NCBI GenBank assembly: GCA_944548615.1
Contig: OX155952.1
Span: 35,041,788-35,105,787, forward strand
DNA length: 64,000 nucleotides
Direction of reading: 5' to 3'
Source: Micropterix aruncella
Lineage: Eukaryota; Arthropoda; Insecta; Lepidoptera; Micropterigidae
Shown here: positions 46,602-58,409 of the stretch, piece by piece
Layout: each line of letters begins with the position of its first letter
Numbering within the stretch: the first letter of the stretch is position 1
Notes under the pieces: model-generated
Told to the model about the DNA's origin: nothing
What the model saw: the letters and a program-made list of their open reading frames with translations, nothing else
Database searches by the model: none
Position numbers and translations under genes: made by a program

Positions 46602-46609
46602 TACTTGCA

Positions 46610-47900
46610 TTCGAGCAAAGGTGCATGCTGCAGAATGGTAGAAATGCTTAAAAAATTGGTTTACACGCAAACCCTAAAAGGAAACCTATAAATGTTTTCA
46701 AGGCTTTAAGGATGTGTTCATAGCGACTCATTTTTTATAATTTTCCCACACGTTTGGAATATATTAAAATTATAGACTGTTTACAAAAAAAATTTGACAT
46801 AATGTGCCATAATTTCTTTCGGCGACCCGAATTTTATGGTATTACTACAATTGGAAGTCGATCATTTTTAGTTTTTGAACTAAATGTATAGTGGTTTTAT
46901 TTTAACAACCATTTTCGGCGTTGCAAATTAAACACTTACAAACATAGCGAGTTCATGAAATTAGTTTGGCGTAGAACATTTTTTTTGAAGAAATGGTATT
47001 TATAACTTTAATATATTATAAACGTTTGGGTAATAGAAAAAACGTAATTAACCACCTCAAATATGAATAAGCACAATGTCTAGTGGTTTAAACTGCATAA
47101 GACCTCGTATGAATGTTTGATTTGATACATGCATACAGAGATGGTGGTGACACCTGCTGCGGTGGGCTTGCGCGTCGGCGATTTTCACGCTTGAAACTAC
47201 CTGCATTTTCATGTCGAGTTGGCGCTAAAATGTAAAGCCGGCTTCTACCTGCCTTCGCATATGCTAAAGTCGCTCTACATCTATCCCATATAAGAATATA
47301 TGTCTTTTTTTGCTATAAGCTGCTTATAAAATATTTCGCTGCATTTTAAAATGGGTTACGAAAATCGAACTGAGTTTCTGTAATACATATAACAAAGTTG
47401 TAAAAAAATCCTGATTATCATGATAAATCGGCGTCACGATATCGAAAAAGTATAAAAATGTCGATTTCAATGTGAGATATCGCAATCGTCATTTCTTTGT
47501 GAGCCTCAGTTTCCATCATAATCTTTCTGCATTCTACCCTATCTTGAACTCGATTTTTTAAACTGTGGTCGGTATCCTGAATGACAGGTGGTGGACTGTA
47601 AATTTTAAAACTGGTAATAGCAGGACAGCCAAGTATAGATAAAGCCGAGAATTAGAGAAAGAGTACTTCAAAACACCGTTTCTTCCCGGTCTTCCTTGGC
47701 TGCTCTGGTGATAGGAACCCGAGACGCTGCTGATGCAGTTCTTGTTGACGATTCCTGAAGTACACGGCACTCGCGAGAAAGACTTTATTACATTTTATCT
47801 GTCACAGACAGATCCAAAAATCATGGTGGATTGCAAACACGCACTCAATACTGTCTGAATTTTGACCGAGTATATTGTTCTTGCGGTAATATATAATTTA
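46610..47900. other. noncoding, no gene recognised
   Basis: AT-rich with a GC-richer part at 47,140-47,260. No domain, RNA gene or defined repeat was recognised. Confidence 0.4.
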
Positions 47901-47904
47901 CTCA

Positions 47905-48494
47905 GGTAAATACTTAATAATAATAATAATAATAATAATTTTATTCATTCAAAAACATAAATTTACAATCGTATTAGTTGCAGAATCTGCCTAACTAGGC
48001 CATAGCCCGTACCATGGAAAACTCTATGTATGGCAAAGATGTATTTATGTGCACATAATATTAAAATGAAAAATACAAACTATGATAAAATATAAAATAG
48101 ATAAGCGAATTCAAATTAAACTTATAATTATATTTAAAATATTGATATAGCATGGTCATGGAAATAAATATTAATATAAAATCTCGTAATATGAAGTTTG
48201 TAGAACAAATAAATAAATAGTATTAAAATATAAAGTGTAGTGCAATGGTATGACAATAATAATAATGCAGACCTTTACTTTAAAATATGACTTATTGCCT
48301 TTTCCACCTCATTTCTACCAAGTTGAAGTAAATGTTGTGTAATTTTAGATTTTAATTGGATTGACTTAGTGTGTTGGCATGTTTTTATAGATTCTTTTAG
48401 AAAATTATAAATTTTTGGCCCTATAAAGCTAAAGTGTCTTTGGGCGAATATTAATAACTGGAGGGGATGAATAATGATACATTTAAGAGGCGCA
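47905..48494 (-). pseudogene. LINE 3' end with C-terminal ORF2 fragment
   Basis: The minus strand encodes FAQRHFSFIGPKIYNFLKES, then QLGRNEVEKAISHILK and a stop near 48,280. About 350 bp of 3' UTR follow, containing 'ggcctagttaggcagattct' and an (ATT)n tail at 47,915-47,940. The same peptide order occurs at 4,985-5,215 on the + strand. Its 5' side is cut by the foldback element starting near 48,495. Confidence 0.75.
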
Positions 48495-49122
48495 CCTAGT
48501 GTGATCGCCTAAAGAAGGTGGTTTTGTGATTTTTTCAAAGATAAGTATTACATCGAATGTTTTAAAATTGTTTTAAAAACTTCTTAATATGAATTTTACA
48601 TAATGCATACAAAGTAGTCATTTAACTGAAAAAAATATTTTCAGCAAGTTATTCATCATATCCGAAAAAAACGCTTATTGCTGCAGTGATTGCGGCCTTC
48701 ACAGCGCCTGAAATATAAAAAAAACTAGAAGTTATCACCAAGATTGTGAAAAAAATGGAATTTTACATGTGAGACTCAAAAATCTGATTTTAAACTTTTT
48801 TCAAAACTGTACCATTTTGTTAAATTTCATTTTTTTCACAATCCTGAGTCATTGTAAAAGCAATACCTTCCAGTTTAGTGAGCTTTTCCTTTTGTTTTTA
48901 GGCCCTGTGAAGGCCGCAATCACTGCAACAATGGGGGAAATTTTTGTTTTAGTCTTTGAAGATGACGAATAACTTGCTGAAAATTAAAACAAAGTCGTTA
49001 AAAAAATGCAATTTATACATTATTTATGCACAAATATATCCGGAATTTTGTAAAACACTCGATGCCATACTTTTCTTTTAAAAAATCCCAAAAATCACCT
49101 TCATTTTAGGCGTGAACCTTAA
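48495..49122. mobile_element. 0.63-kb foldback element
   Basis: Arms of more than 200 bp pair from both outer ends ('gcctaaa-gaaggtg' type) to the centre. The inner arms are best conserved: 'agcaagttattc(a/g)tcat', 'gcagtgattgcggccttcac'. The loop is about 150 bp and has 'ttcacaatc' and 'gattgtgaa' as further short arms. No transposase is present. Confidence 0.85.
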
Positions 49123-49124
49123 TG

Positions 49125-49335
49125 AAATTTATTTTATTTATTTATTTATTCGTTACATATATATTCAAACGCAATAGCACAAAAGAAATATAATGTATAA
49201 CCCAGAAAATACCGCTATATGCTTCTAAATTGTCCATAAATTATATGTTAAATTTTGTATTCCTAATGTGCCAAGTAAAGTGAAACCGAGTCCGCCTTAC
49301 TAGGCACTCCTGTGATAAGGTCAGCAAAATTAGGA
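49125..49335 (-). repeat. retroelement 3' end, minus orientation
   Basis: An ATTT-repeat tail at 49,133-49,152 borders AT-rich 3' UTR-like sequence ending in 'agtgcctagtaaggcggact' (minus strand). Similar tail plus 'cctagt(t)aggc' combinations occur at 47.9, 60.7 and 61.5 kb. No coding part is attached. Confidence 0.5.
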
Positions 49336-49769
49336 AGGGATAGGACTTCAGATTACACAAGGCGTGTCCAACCTAAACCAAGCCATTGCAGATTTAATTG
49401 TTTCTTTGCCCGGTTTTCCAAGATAATTAATAATTGTGTTTGGAAGGCCATTGATTTTACTCACTTTCCACATACCCTTTCTATTTGAGCCTATCGATCG
49501 TCAATAATATCACATTATAGATGTCTCCTTATAGATGATAATGCCCCTTGTTTGTTCGTAATATTCAAACGTGATGAAAATTTTAAGGCATTGGTTTGTT
49601 TAAACTACCTTGCTAAGCTTGTTGGGGAAATCGGCGTCTATAAAAAGAAGCCGTGTGTGATGAATCAAGGTGTGCAGGAAACAAAAATTGCGAAAATATG
49701 TGTTTCCCAACTTCGCGGCCCAGCGACGTCTATTGTGCGAAATAAATCGTATACGCATGTTTAGAATGC

Positions 49770-49890
49770 CATCTATTGGGCTACTGAACATAAGAGAAGT
49801 TTATTTAATGTTTGGAACTATGAATGCCATTTACACGTAGCGTTTCATAGCAAAATCCTAACTGCCAAAACGTAGTACGACATTAGAAAA
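49770..49890 (-). repeat. dispersed repeat, pair of 27,010-27,130
   Basis: The minus strand matches 27,010-27,130: 'ttaggattttgctatgaaac' and 'ggcattcatagttccaaaca'. It is non-coding and of unknown class. Confidence 0.6.
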
Positions 49891-50069
49891 CTAATAATAT
49901 CTCCTAATATTCATAAACAATGGTACAGACAAGCAAAGTACGTCAATTATTTGTCGTTGTCTCTCAAACTGGCCAAGCTAATCGATGATGCTAAACAGAC
50001 ATAAACAAACAAACACTCGTACAGACAGCGAAGCCTTATTAATATGGTTTCGTTAGTTGTACGCTTTAG

Positions 50070-50648
50070 GGAGCTAAAGGGCCCTGTTGTAGTTTGGCTC
50101 ACGGGTCAACACCCATCTCGCGGCCTTCACGCAAAAGTGCGAGCCAGGGTAGGAGTCAAACTTCGGGTGCTTTTGGTCGGTTTGCGCACCGTGCGGCGTC
50201 AGCCAATCGATTGTATATTCTTACCGACAGCCGGGGGAGTCTGGAAACAGTACTGTCTCCTATAGAGCAGGGGTAGTTGTTCATGTTACGGCAGCTGCTC
50301 TGGAAACGACCAATCGGCTACCCGATCCCTGATGAAAAGTCGGGCAAAGTATGCCGTGGTCCGCGATAGATTCGGTAGATACCGTATCACCGCTACTTAA
50401 GGGAGAGGACCGCGCAAGCGACCTTGAACCTGGAGCCAGTCGGGAGACCGGAGTAATCTGGTAGTAAGGGCGCGAGTGTCGGCCCGCTGGATGATTAACC
50501 TGGTTACCTCGCGGAAAGGTGTTAGTCTTTTACGGGCGTGTGGCGTAACTAGACGGTGGACTGTTTTGTCCTAAGTCTTCTGCGCTCACCTTACGGGAGA
50601 CAGGACAATCTAATATCGTTAAAACGCTCGTTGTAGTCGACAACTCTA
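50070..50648 (+). mobile_element. unnamed retro-repeat, copy 10, with perfect 11-bp TSD
   Basis: It is bounded by 'gtacgctttag' at 50,059-50,069 and 50,649-50,659. It starts 'ggagctaaagggccctg' and ends 'gtagtcgacaactcta'. It lacks part of the 5' region ('cacgaagacc' block) and, near the end, part of the hairpin ('aaaacgctcgttgtag' replaces the full 3' motif), so it carries two internal deletions relative to copy 4. It confirms that the family moves as a unit with its own duplications. Confidence 0.92.
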
Positions 50649-50659
50649 GTACGCTTTAG

Positions 50660-52284
50660 TAAATATGAAATCCTAAAATGAGAACCATATAAGCATATCT
50701 AAATCGCACATAAATCCGAAAACTACGAGAAAGCATAGTCTCACTATACTGTGAGTACTAGACACCTCGGTCGCAGCGGCTTAGTCCTGGCGACGGGCGG
50801 TAAATTGTTATTTCACGGCTACAAGATTACGTGTTACAGAAGATGAAAATAAGAAAGTTGCATTTTATAAACAAGGAAGAAAATTGGACGGGATTCGCGA
50901 CTGCAAATAGAAATTTCACCCGGGATCCGCGGTTGTGCGAAAGGAAATCAATTTTGAAGATATATACGATGGTATTAATGTATCTATAGATAAATGAGGA
51001 CATCAGGGGAAGAACGATGAGGGTTTTGGTTTTGTGTAACTGAGAAAAACGACTTTAAAGATTTGAGGCAAGGATACAAAGTTGTACATGATCAGGAGTC
51101 ATAATAATATGTTATTTTAGTATTATTTGACGTCATATTTAGTTAGGGTTGATATTATTGTTTAAGAACATTATAATATGTGTATATAATACATCAGTAT
51201 TCCCCACAATCGATTCGATTGTCATCGTTTTTCCCCAACATGCTATTTCAAAAATTTCAATTTTTGCCATAATATTTCCTATTTCCATCATCAATATTTT
51301 CTATTCGATTTTGCCATAATTTTCTTATGGGTACAACGCACATTTCCTCATACTCAGTTTAAAATGAAGAAAAATGGTACATTCAGCGTTCTTCCCCTGG
51401 TGTCCTCAAATATTATCGCATATATCTTTAAGAGCTGTTTCCAAAGTAATGGATACATTCTGACGCAATTTTAACAACGAGGCCGATGCGTGAGCACAGT
51501 AGTAGATAAATATACACAATAACACGACTGCTCTTACAAAAAGTGAACTGTTGTATTTAGAATGATTTCGAAAAAATCGAGATGAAAAGCACGTTTTGTA
51601 AGAGAATAAAATTCGTTTAACGCCCTGCGGCAGGTATATTAAAACGATTGCCCGCCGCTGCCGCGCTGCCGCGACGTCGGTTGCCTTCGGGCTCAAGTAA
51701 TAAATAGTTTTTTTTATGAAATATTTGTGGTTTGTGTATTTATCCGTATAGATACATATATAATTCCGAAATGTACACCATCAGAATTTTCATTTGATAC
51801 TAAACACGATATATTTATCTTAATTTATTGACATTTAGTCATTTAGATTATTATTTATTTAACGTTTGTGCAATTTAGGCACCCTATGATACTCGGGATG
51901 ACATGACGAATCTAATAATATGACACACTTCTAAATCAGTTTAAGCGTTTAGAAGTTAGGGTGGAATAAAGAAACGGAAACATACAAACACGAATCCTAA
52001 ACACATAGGACTCCTTTTTTTGGACAGTCGTGTGAAAAATAGCTCAACTCAGACCCGTCGCAGAAATAACTTGCGGGATCGCCGCTAGATGGCGTTATTT
52101 CTTGCTCGCCCGTTTGGTTTAATCCCAGTCATAGTTTATTAATACCAAAAAGTTTTTACTGAATTTAAATAGAGATTCAAAAAAATACACCATATAATTA
52201 CTACCTATTTAAAGTTTAAACTCTAATAATAATTTTTATTATTATATATTTAACATCCTTAACTTATTATTTTTAATAATAATA
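50660..52284. other. noncoding; unresolved 96-codon frame
   Basis: A minus-strand frame at 51,406-51,696 has a hydrophobic stretch and an Arg-rich start, but no recognised family. A short hairpin 'agaaataac' with its reverse complement encloses 'cgccgctagatggcg' near 52,071-52,111. The rest is AT-rich without features. Confidence 0.4.
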
Positions 52285-52470
52285 ATAATAAACCTATCTG
52301 TGTGTCTGTCTGTCTATCTGTGTGTATGTATTTCTCCACGATAGCGCCCAAACGCCTCATCCGATTGAGCTAATATTTTTTATGCAGGCATTTGGTCATG
52401 GCAAGAGTAAAAAATATTGTGGTTAAAATCGGTCATCCAGAGGACGCGGTAGTCTTCAATCTCAAAATAT
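52285..52470 (+). repeat. dispersed RTE-like 3' repeat
   Basis: This is the + strand counterpart of 2,515-2,670, with 'tgtgtgtctgtctgtctatc', 'ccacgatagcgcccaaacgc', 'tttggtcatggcaagagt' and 'attgtggttaaaatcgg'. It abuts the 3' end of the CR1-like LINE, which may have inserted next to it. Confidence 0.6.
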
Positions 52471-52839
52471 TTTTTTTTTATTTAGGTACTTATGATTAGG
52501 TATACAGTTCATTGGTCATGTAATCTTATAATAATTATATAAATTATTTAATAATTAATATAGGGAGGTTTAACACATCTTACATGACCTTTCCTGCCAA
52601 TAGCACATCTAACTAGGCGATAATTTGGCCCGTCTCTAGATGTGCATATTTTTATGCAATTTTACGAAATTCAGTGTTTTTTTTTATAAATTATTTGGAC
52701 CCACCACCTGTATATACACATAAATATACCAATTTCATAAAATATATAGCTATGTAATAAATATATACATTTATAGTTGAAATTTAATAAAATTTAATTA
52801 AGAAAAATAGATAAGTGATACTAAATAAATTGTCGTGCG

Positions 52840-53229
52840 TTGCAAAGAAGTTGATCAGATTTTACATATCCCTTGTTAAGTAGCCATCTATTAAGGTTTG
52901 CTTTAAATATTTTTATGTTAGGGTAAATTTTCATGTCTTCACTAAGGAAATTATATAATTTTGGGGCTATGTAGAATATATGTATGTCTCTGGGCAAATG
53001 TTGTCCTGACTGACGGAATTATATAATTGATACTCGCGAATATTCTTGTGTTCAGATTGTTTTGAGTTCGGGCATGGTCATCTCTAGATTTGTAGAATGC
53101 AAGAAGCGCTTGCTTAATAAATAACTGTTTAGCTGATAGCACATGGGATTGGGAAAATAACAAGGCAGATGGATGACGCCGGTTTTTCCTGTGAATTACT
53201 CTCAATAATAATTTCTGCGCTTTTGTCAA
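52840..53229 (-). pseudogene. CR1-like LINE, ORF2 C-terminal tail
   Basis: The frame has KAQKLLLRVIHRKNRRHPSA, LFIKQALLAFYKS, FAQRHTYILHSPKI, then FLSEDMKIYPNIKIF and NRWLLNKGY up to about 52,840. This region follows the RT domain in CR1/jockey elements. A frame break separates the last two segments. Confidence 0.8.
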
Positions 53230-53403
53230 TCTATCCAGGTTATCATTAGTAGTAGCGCCCTATGCCGCGACTCCGTAGGACAAAATACTCTGACACAAGG
53301 CCATGTATACCATTCTTATGGTTGTTTTGGACAGAATGTTGCGCAGCCGAAGAAATACATAAACCAGCTTTCTAATTCTCGAACTCAAATTTGCAATCTG
53401 ATT

Positions 53404-54552
53404 TTACCAACATAGCTTCTCATCTACCGTTATGCCTAAGTAGGAGACTGTTGCAGATTTGCTTAATTTAGTACATACACATCTATTCTTATCCAAGCAT
53501 TTGTCGGTATGAATGGCAAGTGTTTGTTTGAGAACCTGGCTGGGATTTCCCCGCAAGCTGAAAGTGATAAATTTGGATTTCGCAGCATTTAGCGTTAAAA
53601 TATGATTGTCGATCCAAGTTTTAGCCAGTTCCAAGTTACTTTGAGCTTTGAAGAATGTGTCATTCCAATTATTAGTCGCAGTAAGAAGGACAGTGTCGTC
53701 CGCGAAGGATACAATTCTACCATTAACAGGTAGTTCGCACAATTCGTTGATGTAGATTAAAAAGAGAATTGGACCCAAAACACTACCTTGAGGGACACCG
53801 AATGACACGTTAGTCACTTCACTTATTTGTCGACCAATTACTGTGCTCTGAGTCCTCCCGTCTAGGTAACTCCGAACTCATTTTAAGGCCACCCCATCGA
53901 TTCCGTAGTCAGTTAGTTTTTTTTTCGAGGATTACATGGGAAACTGTATCAAAAGCCTTTGACAGGTCAAGGAAAGTGGCAATTACCTTTTTTCCTTTGT
54001 CTATGTTTTCCACTATATATTGTATGACAGCATTGATGGCCTCACTGGTTCCCCGACCCTGTCTAAAGCCATACTGATTATTAGATAGCAGCTTCTGTGT
54101 CTCTAGATATTGTGTTAGTCTATGTTTGAATATTTTTTCATACAATTTAGAAACCACACTGAGGAGGGATATAGGGCGATAATTTCCTATATCTTCTTTT
54201 TTACCACTTTTAAATATTGGTCTTATTATCGCTTTTTTTCAGCCATGTTGGAAATGTACCAGTCAAGAAACTGAGGTTTATTAGATGAGCAAGGGGCTCG
54301 GATAATGTTTTTGATCCCATCTTTTCCTGGAGCACAGTCGTCTCTGATACTTTTTATAGTCTTTAAGACCTCTGCTTTATTCGTTTGCAATAATTCGAAT
54401 TTTTCATTTATTTTCGGTTGCTTATGCATTGATAAGGCTAGCTCCCTCTCAGAAGTACCCTTTTTATGCAGTATAGAGTTAGCTAGGTCTTGTCCTATAC
54501 CAGTGAAGTAGTCATTAATGTAATTCAATATATCCTTAGAGTGTAAATCCAT
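53404..54552 (-). pseudogene. CR1-like LINE reverse transcriptase
   Basis: RT motifs appear in order: SKLYEKIFKHRL, NQYGFRQGRGTSEAI, ATFLDLSKAFDTV (first catalytic Asp), then after a frame break near 53,820-53,910 FGVPQGSVLGPILFLIYIN, and VSFADDTVLL with the FADD catalytic pair, then LTLNAAKSKFITF and YLGITVDEKLCW. All core residues survive, but at least two frame breaks make it inactive. Confidence 0.9.
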
Positions 54553-54613
54553 TTTTTTAATTCCCTATGTATATACATCTCTTTTATATCTGAACTCTTG
54601 TTTCTGTTGTTCA

Positions 54614-55770
54614 CTAACCCTTTGATAATTTCCCAAGTTTTTTTTTGTCCCCATTTTTTCTATCTATTTTGTTTCTATAATACTTATCTCTAGTTTTTGT
54701 TATAAGTTTTTTACATATATTTCTATACCTTTTGTAGTACATTAAGAGTTGAATATCATTAGGGCATTGTTTAACCTGCTTATGTATGATGTCTCGCTTT
54801 CTTATGTTGAAAATCAGGCCATCGGTTATCCAAGGAGATAGTTTATTTCGAGACCTGGGTATAGTACATGCCTTTTCGATTGTAGCCATTTTAATGCAAT
54901 TTGCAAGAATATCATGGAATTGGTCGGCAGCAATGTTACTATCTTTACATTGTAATACTGGAGTCCAGTCCGTCTTTTTGAGGTTTTCTGATATTGATGC
55001 ATAATCGATTGTTTTTTTGGAATACGACTGTTTAGGGCTTTTCCTAATTATTTTTTTAGATAGGCATAGACCAATTGCATAGTTGTCGGTGATGGTGCAT
55101 TGGTAAATGAACGTTTGACTATGAAATTTTGTTTTGATCATAAAATGATCTATGCAGCTCTTAGTATTCTCATCAACTCTAGTAGGTCTATTAATTCCGA
55201 CCTCCAGTCCATAATGCGCCAGAAGGTTTAGATAGTTTTCCGCTTGAGTACTTTTATCATTTAAGATGTTAATGTTGATGTCTCCAGTTAATATAATATT
55301 AGACTCGTATCTATAAGCCTCTAGCAGATTACCCAATGACTCAAGAAAACTTTTTAAATTGGACTTGCTCGGAGACTTATAGATAGCAAATAAGTTTAGA
55401 GAATCATCTATTACTAAATGTAGGCAATTTGAATCATTGACGGATACTTCAGTGCTGCTTACGTGGAAATGTAACTTTACGTAGACCACAACCCCATCGT
55501 TTTGTAGTCTGGCGTTGTTAGTGTGATAAGTTTCGAAGCCTTGTATAGATCTGGGGACATAAAGTACCAGCATTCTGTGAGGATGATGACATCAAAGATA
55601 TTATTGAATTGCTGAATAAGGATTAAAAAATCATCTAAGTTTTTACTAATGCTCCGTATATTCATCGATATTATCTTTAGATAGTTATCTTTTTTAACAT
55701 AGCTTAAACAGCTTTTTGAGCAATAGAACTCTCGACAGTTGTACGGATTGTGCTCATCTAATTCTGTTGT
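54614..55770 (-). pseudogene. CR1-like LINE APE endonuclease and linker
   Basis: Motifs in order: SMNIRSISKNLDDFL (Asn motif), DVIILTECW (catalytic Glu), then after a frame break near 55,573 LFAIYKSPSK, ILTGDININ (GDxN), SCIDHFM (SxIDH) and TDNYAI. The last motif is normally S/T-D-H, so the catalytic His is replaced by Asn. A linker with SPWITDGLIFNIRKRD follows. The element could not nick DNA with this copy. Confidence 0.85.
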
Positions 55771-55774
55771 GAAC

Positions 55775-56410
55775 TCTCATATCGGCCCGGTCTTACCAAT
55801 AGTGGAGATTTTAGGTAGTGCAAACAATATAACGCAAAATCGAATATATGCGCTCGAATATAAAGTAACATTGATTGAGGCTGTATCATTAGGTTTTTAG
55901 TGCAAGGGTATAAAATTGGGCTATTAGCATATACACGAATATTCATTATTACATAGCTTATTAACAAGATATACTGCAATACCATATATAGAAGCAATAA
56001 TTTATAAATACACCAATTTATATTCAGTAGCAATACACAGTTTAATAACATGGATTATTTTAATAATAATAGTAGTAATAATTAGAATTAAATATGGGAG
56101 ATTAAGAAAAATATGTAGTATATAACATATTTTTATAGACAAATAGTTAAACTTTAAACTCCTAGTGAGAAGGAGAATTCTGTTGCATGGTTTAATAAAT
56201 ATACATAGGGAAATGATTATCATTACAAGAACACGCGAGTTAGAAAGCATAGAATTTGGAATGTGGTTTATAATGATTTTATTGCTGGAGAAGTAAAGGT
56301 AACATTTCTTCATTCTTAATTTGAAATGTCCTCATTTTCCTTCTTTTTGAGAAAGATTTTTCCGTATCTGGTTCAGCAAAAGGCACATTGGTTATCTTTA
56401 GCAATTTTTT
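55775..56410. other. spacer between LINE ORF1 and ORF2, possibly with inserted sequence
   Basis: About 630 bp of AT-rich sequence separates the ORF1 stop from the endonuclease. CR1-like elements usually have a much shorter gap, so extra sequence may have inserted. No motif identifies it. Confidence 0.4.
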
Positions 56411-56411
56411 T

Positions 56412-57325
56412 TTAAATCATAAGAATGTATTTTGCTCTCTGTGTTAGATGTTCGGATATATAAATTGTCTGAGTATCGCAGGACATATTTATGTGAGATG
56501 TGTTAAGCTTTTCCCTATTATTTCTACATTTTTTATTAAAGCTTGCAGCTGAATATAGAAATTTATCACGTTGATCTTGCGTAACGAATTTCAAGATAAC
56601 AGAGTTATTATTCCGCTTTAAAGGATTCCCTTTCTTAGGTTTTCGTTTGATGGATAGAATCTGACTGGGGTCAAATTGGCAGTCGATAATATTGCCAACG
56701 GCCCCAATCGCGCTGGAGAGGTTTTCTTGTGGATTTTCTGGCAACCCGCGTATCTCCATATCAGACGCAATACTGTTATAGTCTATTGTATCCAGCTTAT
56801 CCTCCAGAAAAGTAACTCTCTTTGCCAGTAGTGTTGTGCGTTCTTCTAATTTCTTTGTAGCGTTTATCTTGTTCTCGACGGCAACTAGTCGATGGTTTAT
56901 TTCATCGTATTTTCCGGAGATAACATTGATTGCTTCCGAAATTGATTTTATTTCTGTTATGATTTCTGTATTTCCGTTGCTATACGCGAGGAGTTTGTCT
57001 TCCATCATGCCAGCAATATGCGCTTTAAACGTCCCGAGCTCATTTTTGATGAGTTGAGCCGTCAGAGAGGCATTTATATCGCATGAATCCATTGTTCGTG
57101 GGGTTGAGGATGTAGAAGATCTTATAGATATATTAGGATCGCTGCTGCACAGCCCTTGAACTTATAGAGATGGATTTCACCGTGCATGTGTTGCATTTCC
57201 ATGTCTTGCTGTTGGCTTTGCTGATGCGTGTGACTGTTGCACAGCTCAAGTGAAAGGTGAGTTTGCACTCGGTGCATTTTAGTATTTCGCCCAAATCCAA
57301 AATCTCCTTCGTGCATCTATAGATA
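56412..57325 (-). pseudogene. CR1-like LINE ORF1 (PHD finger, coiled coil)
   Basis: Near 57,170-57,300 the frame reads EILKCTECKLTFHLSCATVT and then WKCNTC, a Cys/His pattern of a PHD-type finger. A stop interrupts before the next part. The 226-codon frame (56,412-57,092) has a coiled-coil-like region (residues about 40-100) and then IASDMEIRGLPENP and SVILKFVTQDQRDKFLYSA, typical of the RNA-binding part of LINE ORF1 proteins. The product would bind element RNA. It is split by a stop or frameshift. Confidence 0.8.
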
Positions 57326-58004
57326 TCAAGTATTCCTATGTAGTAGTTCGTGGTCGATAAACCCCCGCTGCGTTGTAATACTGTTCGTAGTGTAATGTAG
57401 CGTAATGTTTATGAAATTATCGTACGATAAATTTCATACATACATTCACGTCCCTAATCTGGCGCGGTTATTTATTCGCCGGCTGCGCGCGGTGACGAAT
57501 CTGCGCAGTGTATCGGCTGCCTCGGCGCAGCCGGGGTCTGCGCAGAGCGGGTAGTCGGTGCTACTGTTGCTGTCCACTGATAGCCATAGGCGACTTGTTT
57601 TTACGAAATATGACAGTTCAGATGGCCGAAAACGGATGATATAAAACTGATTTATCACTTCGTACTCACGAATCAGGAGTTTAAGCCTCGCAGAAATAAC
57701 ACTCAGTTCATGCGCCAAGGTCCTTCCGTGTATTGGAGCCCTTAAAGGTATCGAAAAGCTCCGCTTTTTTTATGATTAAACAAATATCACGGGAACGTCC
57801 ATATACGCGTATAATATGTACCGGTATTTAGCGGCAATTTCAGTTGGACTTGAAATTCAAAGTACACATATGCCTTGTTGGATCTAAATCACGTTGTGGA
57901 ATTTTGGTTAGAATATCTCGTATACAATCAACGCAAATAATATTTAAAGTCCGCAATATTTAAGAAAACCTACACCATTTTTGGAAAAATACCATTTTAC
58001 TGCC

Positions 58005-58080
58005 TGGGCGGGTTGGTGTGGGGGAGGGGGGAGGGGAGGGGGTTGGTGGGGGCTTGTCTACTTGCCGGGAAAGTTTTGGG
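58005..58080 (+). other. G-quadruplex-prone G-rich run
   Basis: At least six G-runs of 3-6 bases occur within about 55 bp, separated by 1-5 nt ('gtgggggaggggggagggga' at the core, then 'gggggttggtggggg'). This satisfies the usual four-run quadruplex rule several times. The surroundings are AT-rich, so it stands out. Function is unknown. Confidence 0.85.
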
Positions 58081-58295
58081 GTGACATTTTTTTTAAAAGA
58101 AATTATACCACAGTTATCGGTTCTTTCTCCGTCCCAGAATGTGATGCCAGGTATATGGCGTAGATGATTTTAGCTGCTGATCTGGTTGTTGCTTTGCTAA
58201 TGTAAAAACGACTTGCTGCATCCTTAAGCTGTTCTTCCGTGGTGATAAGGGTCTTGGATTTATTTGGCAAAATATATACATAAATAAATCTACGT

Positions 58296-58405
58296 TATGA
58301 CCGAGACGATTCGGCGTTGTAGCCACAGCCGCTGTCGATTGTAGACTCAGTCTAGGTTAAACGAAGACAACGGCAGTTGTAACATTGCCGTAACGTCAAG
58401 TTCTA
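58296..58405. mobile_element. palindromic element, relative of 45,728-45,843
   Basis: Arms containing 'cgttgtagccacagccgctg' and 'caacggcagttgtaacattg' pair with mismatches around 'gtagactcagtctagg'. The order of words and the 'catgcggttaat' flank match the palindrome at 45.7 kb. It is older and more diverged. Confidence 0.65.
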
Positions 58406-58409
58406 TAAA

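Larger units (their letters stand above)
52480..57720 (-). mobile_element. near full-length CR1-like non-LTR retrotransposon, inactive
   Basis: Order on the minus strand: 5' leader (about 57,720-57,330), ORF1 with a PHD-type finger and coiled coil, ORF2 endonuclease, reverse transcriptase, C-terminal tail, 3' UTR and a TAAA-type tail at about 52,480. PHD-bearing ORF1 plus APE endonuclease plus RT is the CR1/L2 layout. Frameshifts and stops break both ORFs. Length of about 5.2 kb is close to full. The 3' end is nearly identical to 16,771-16,885. No target-site duplication was recognised. Confidence 0.85.
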
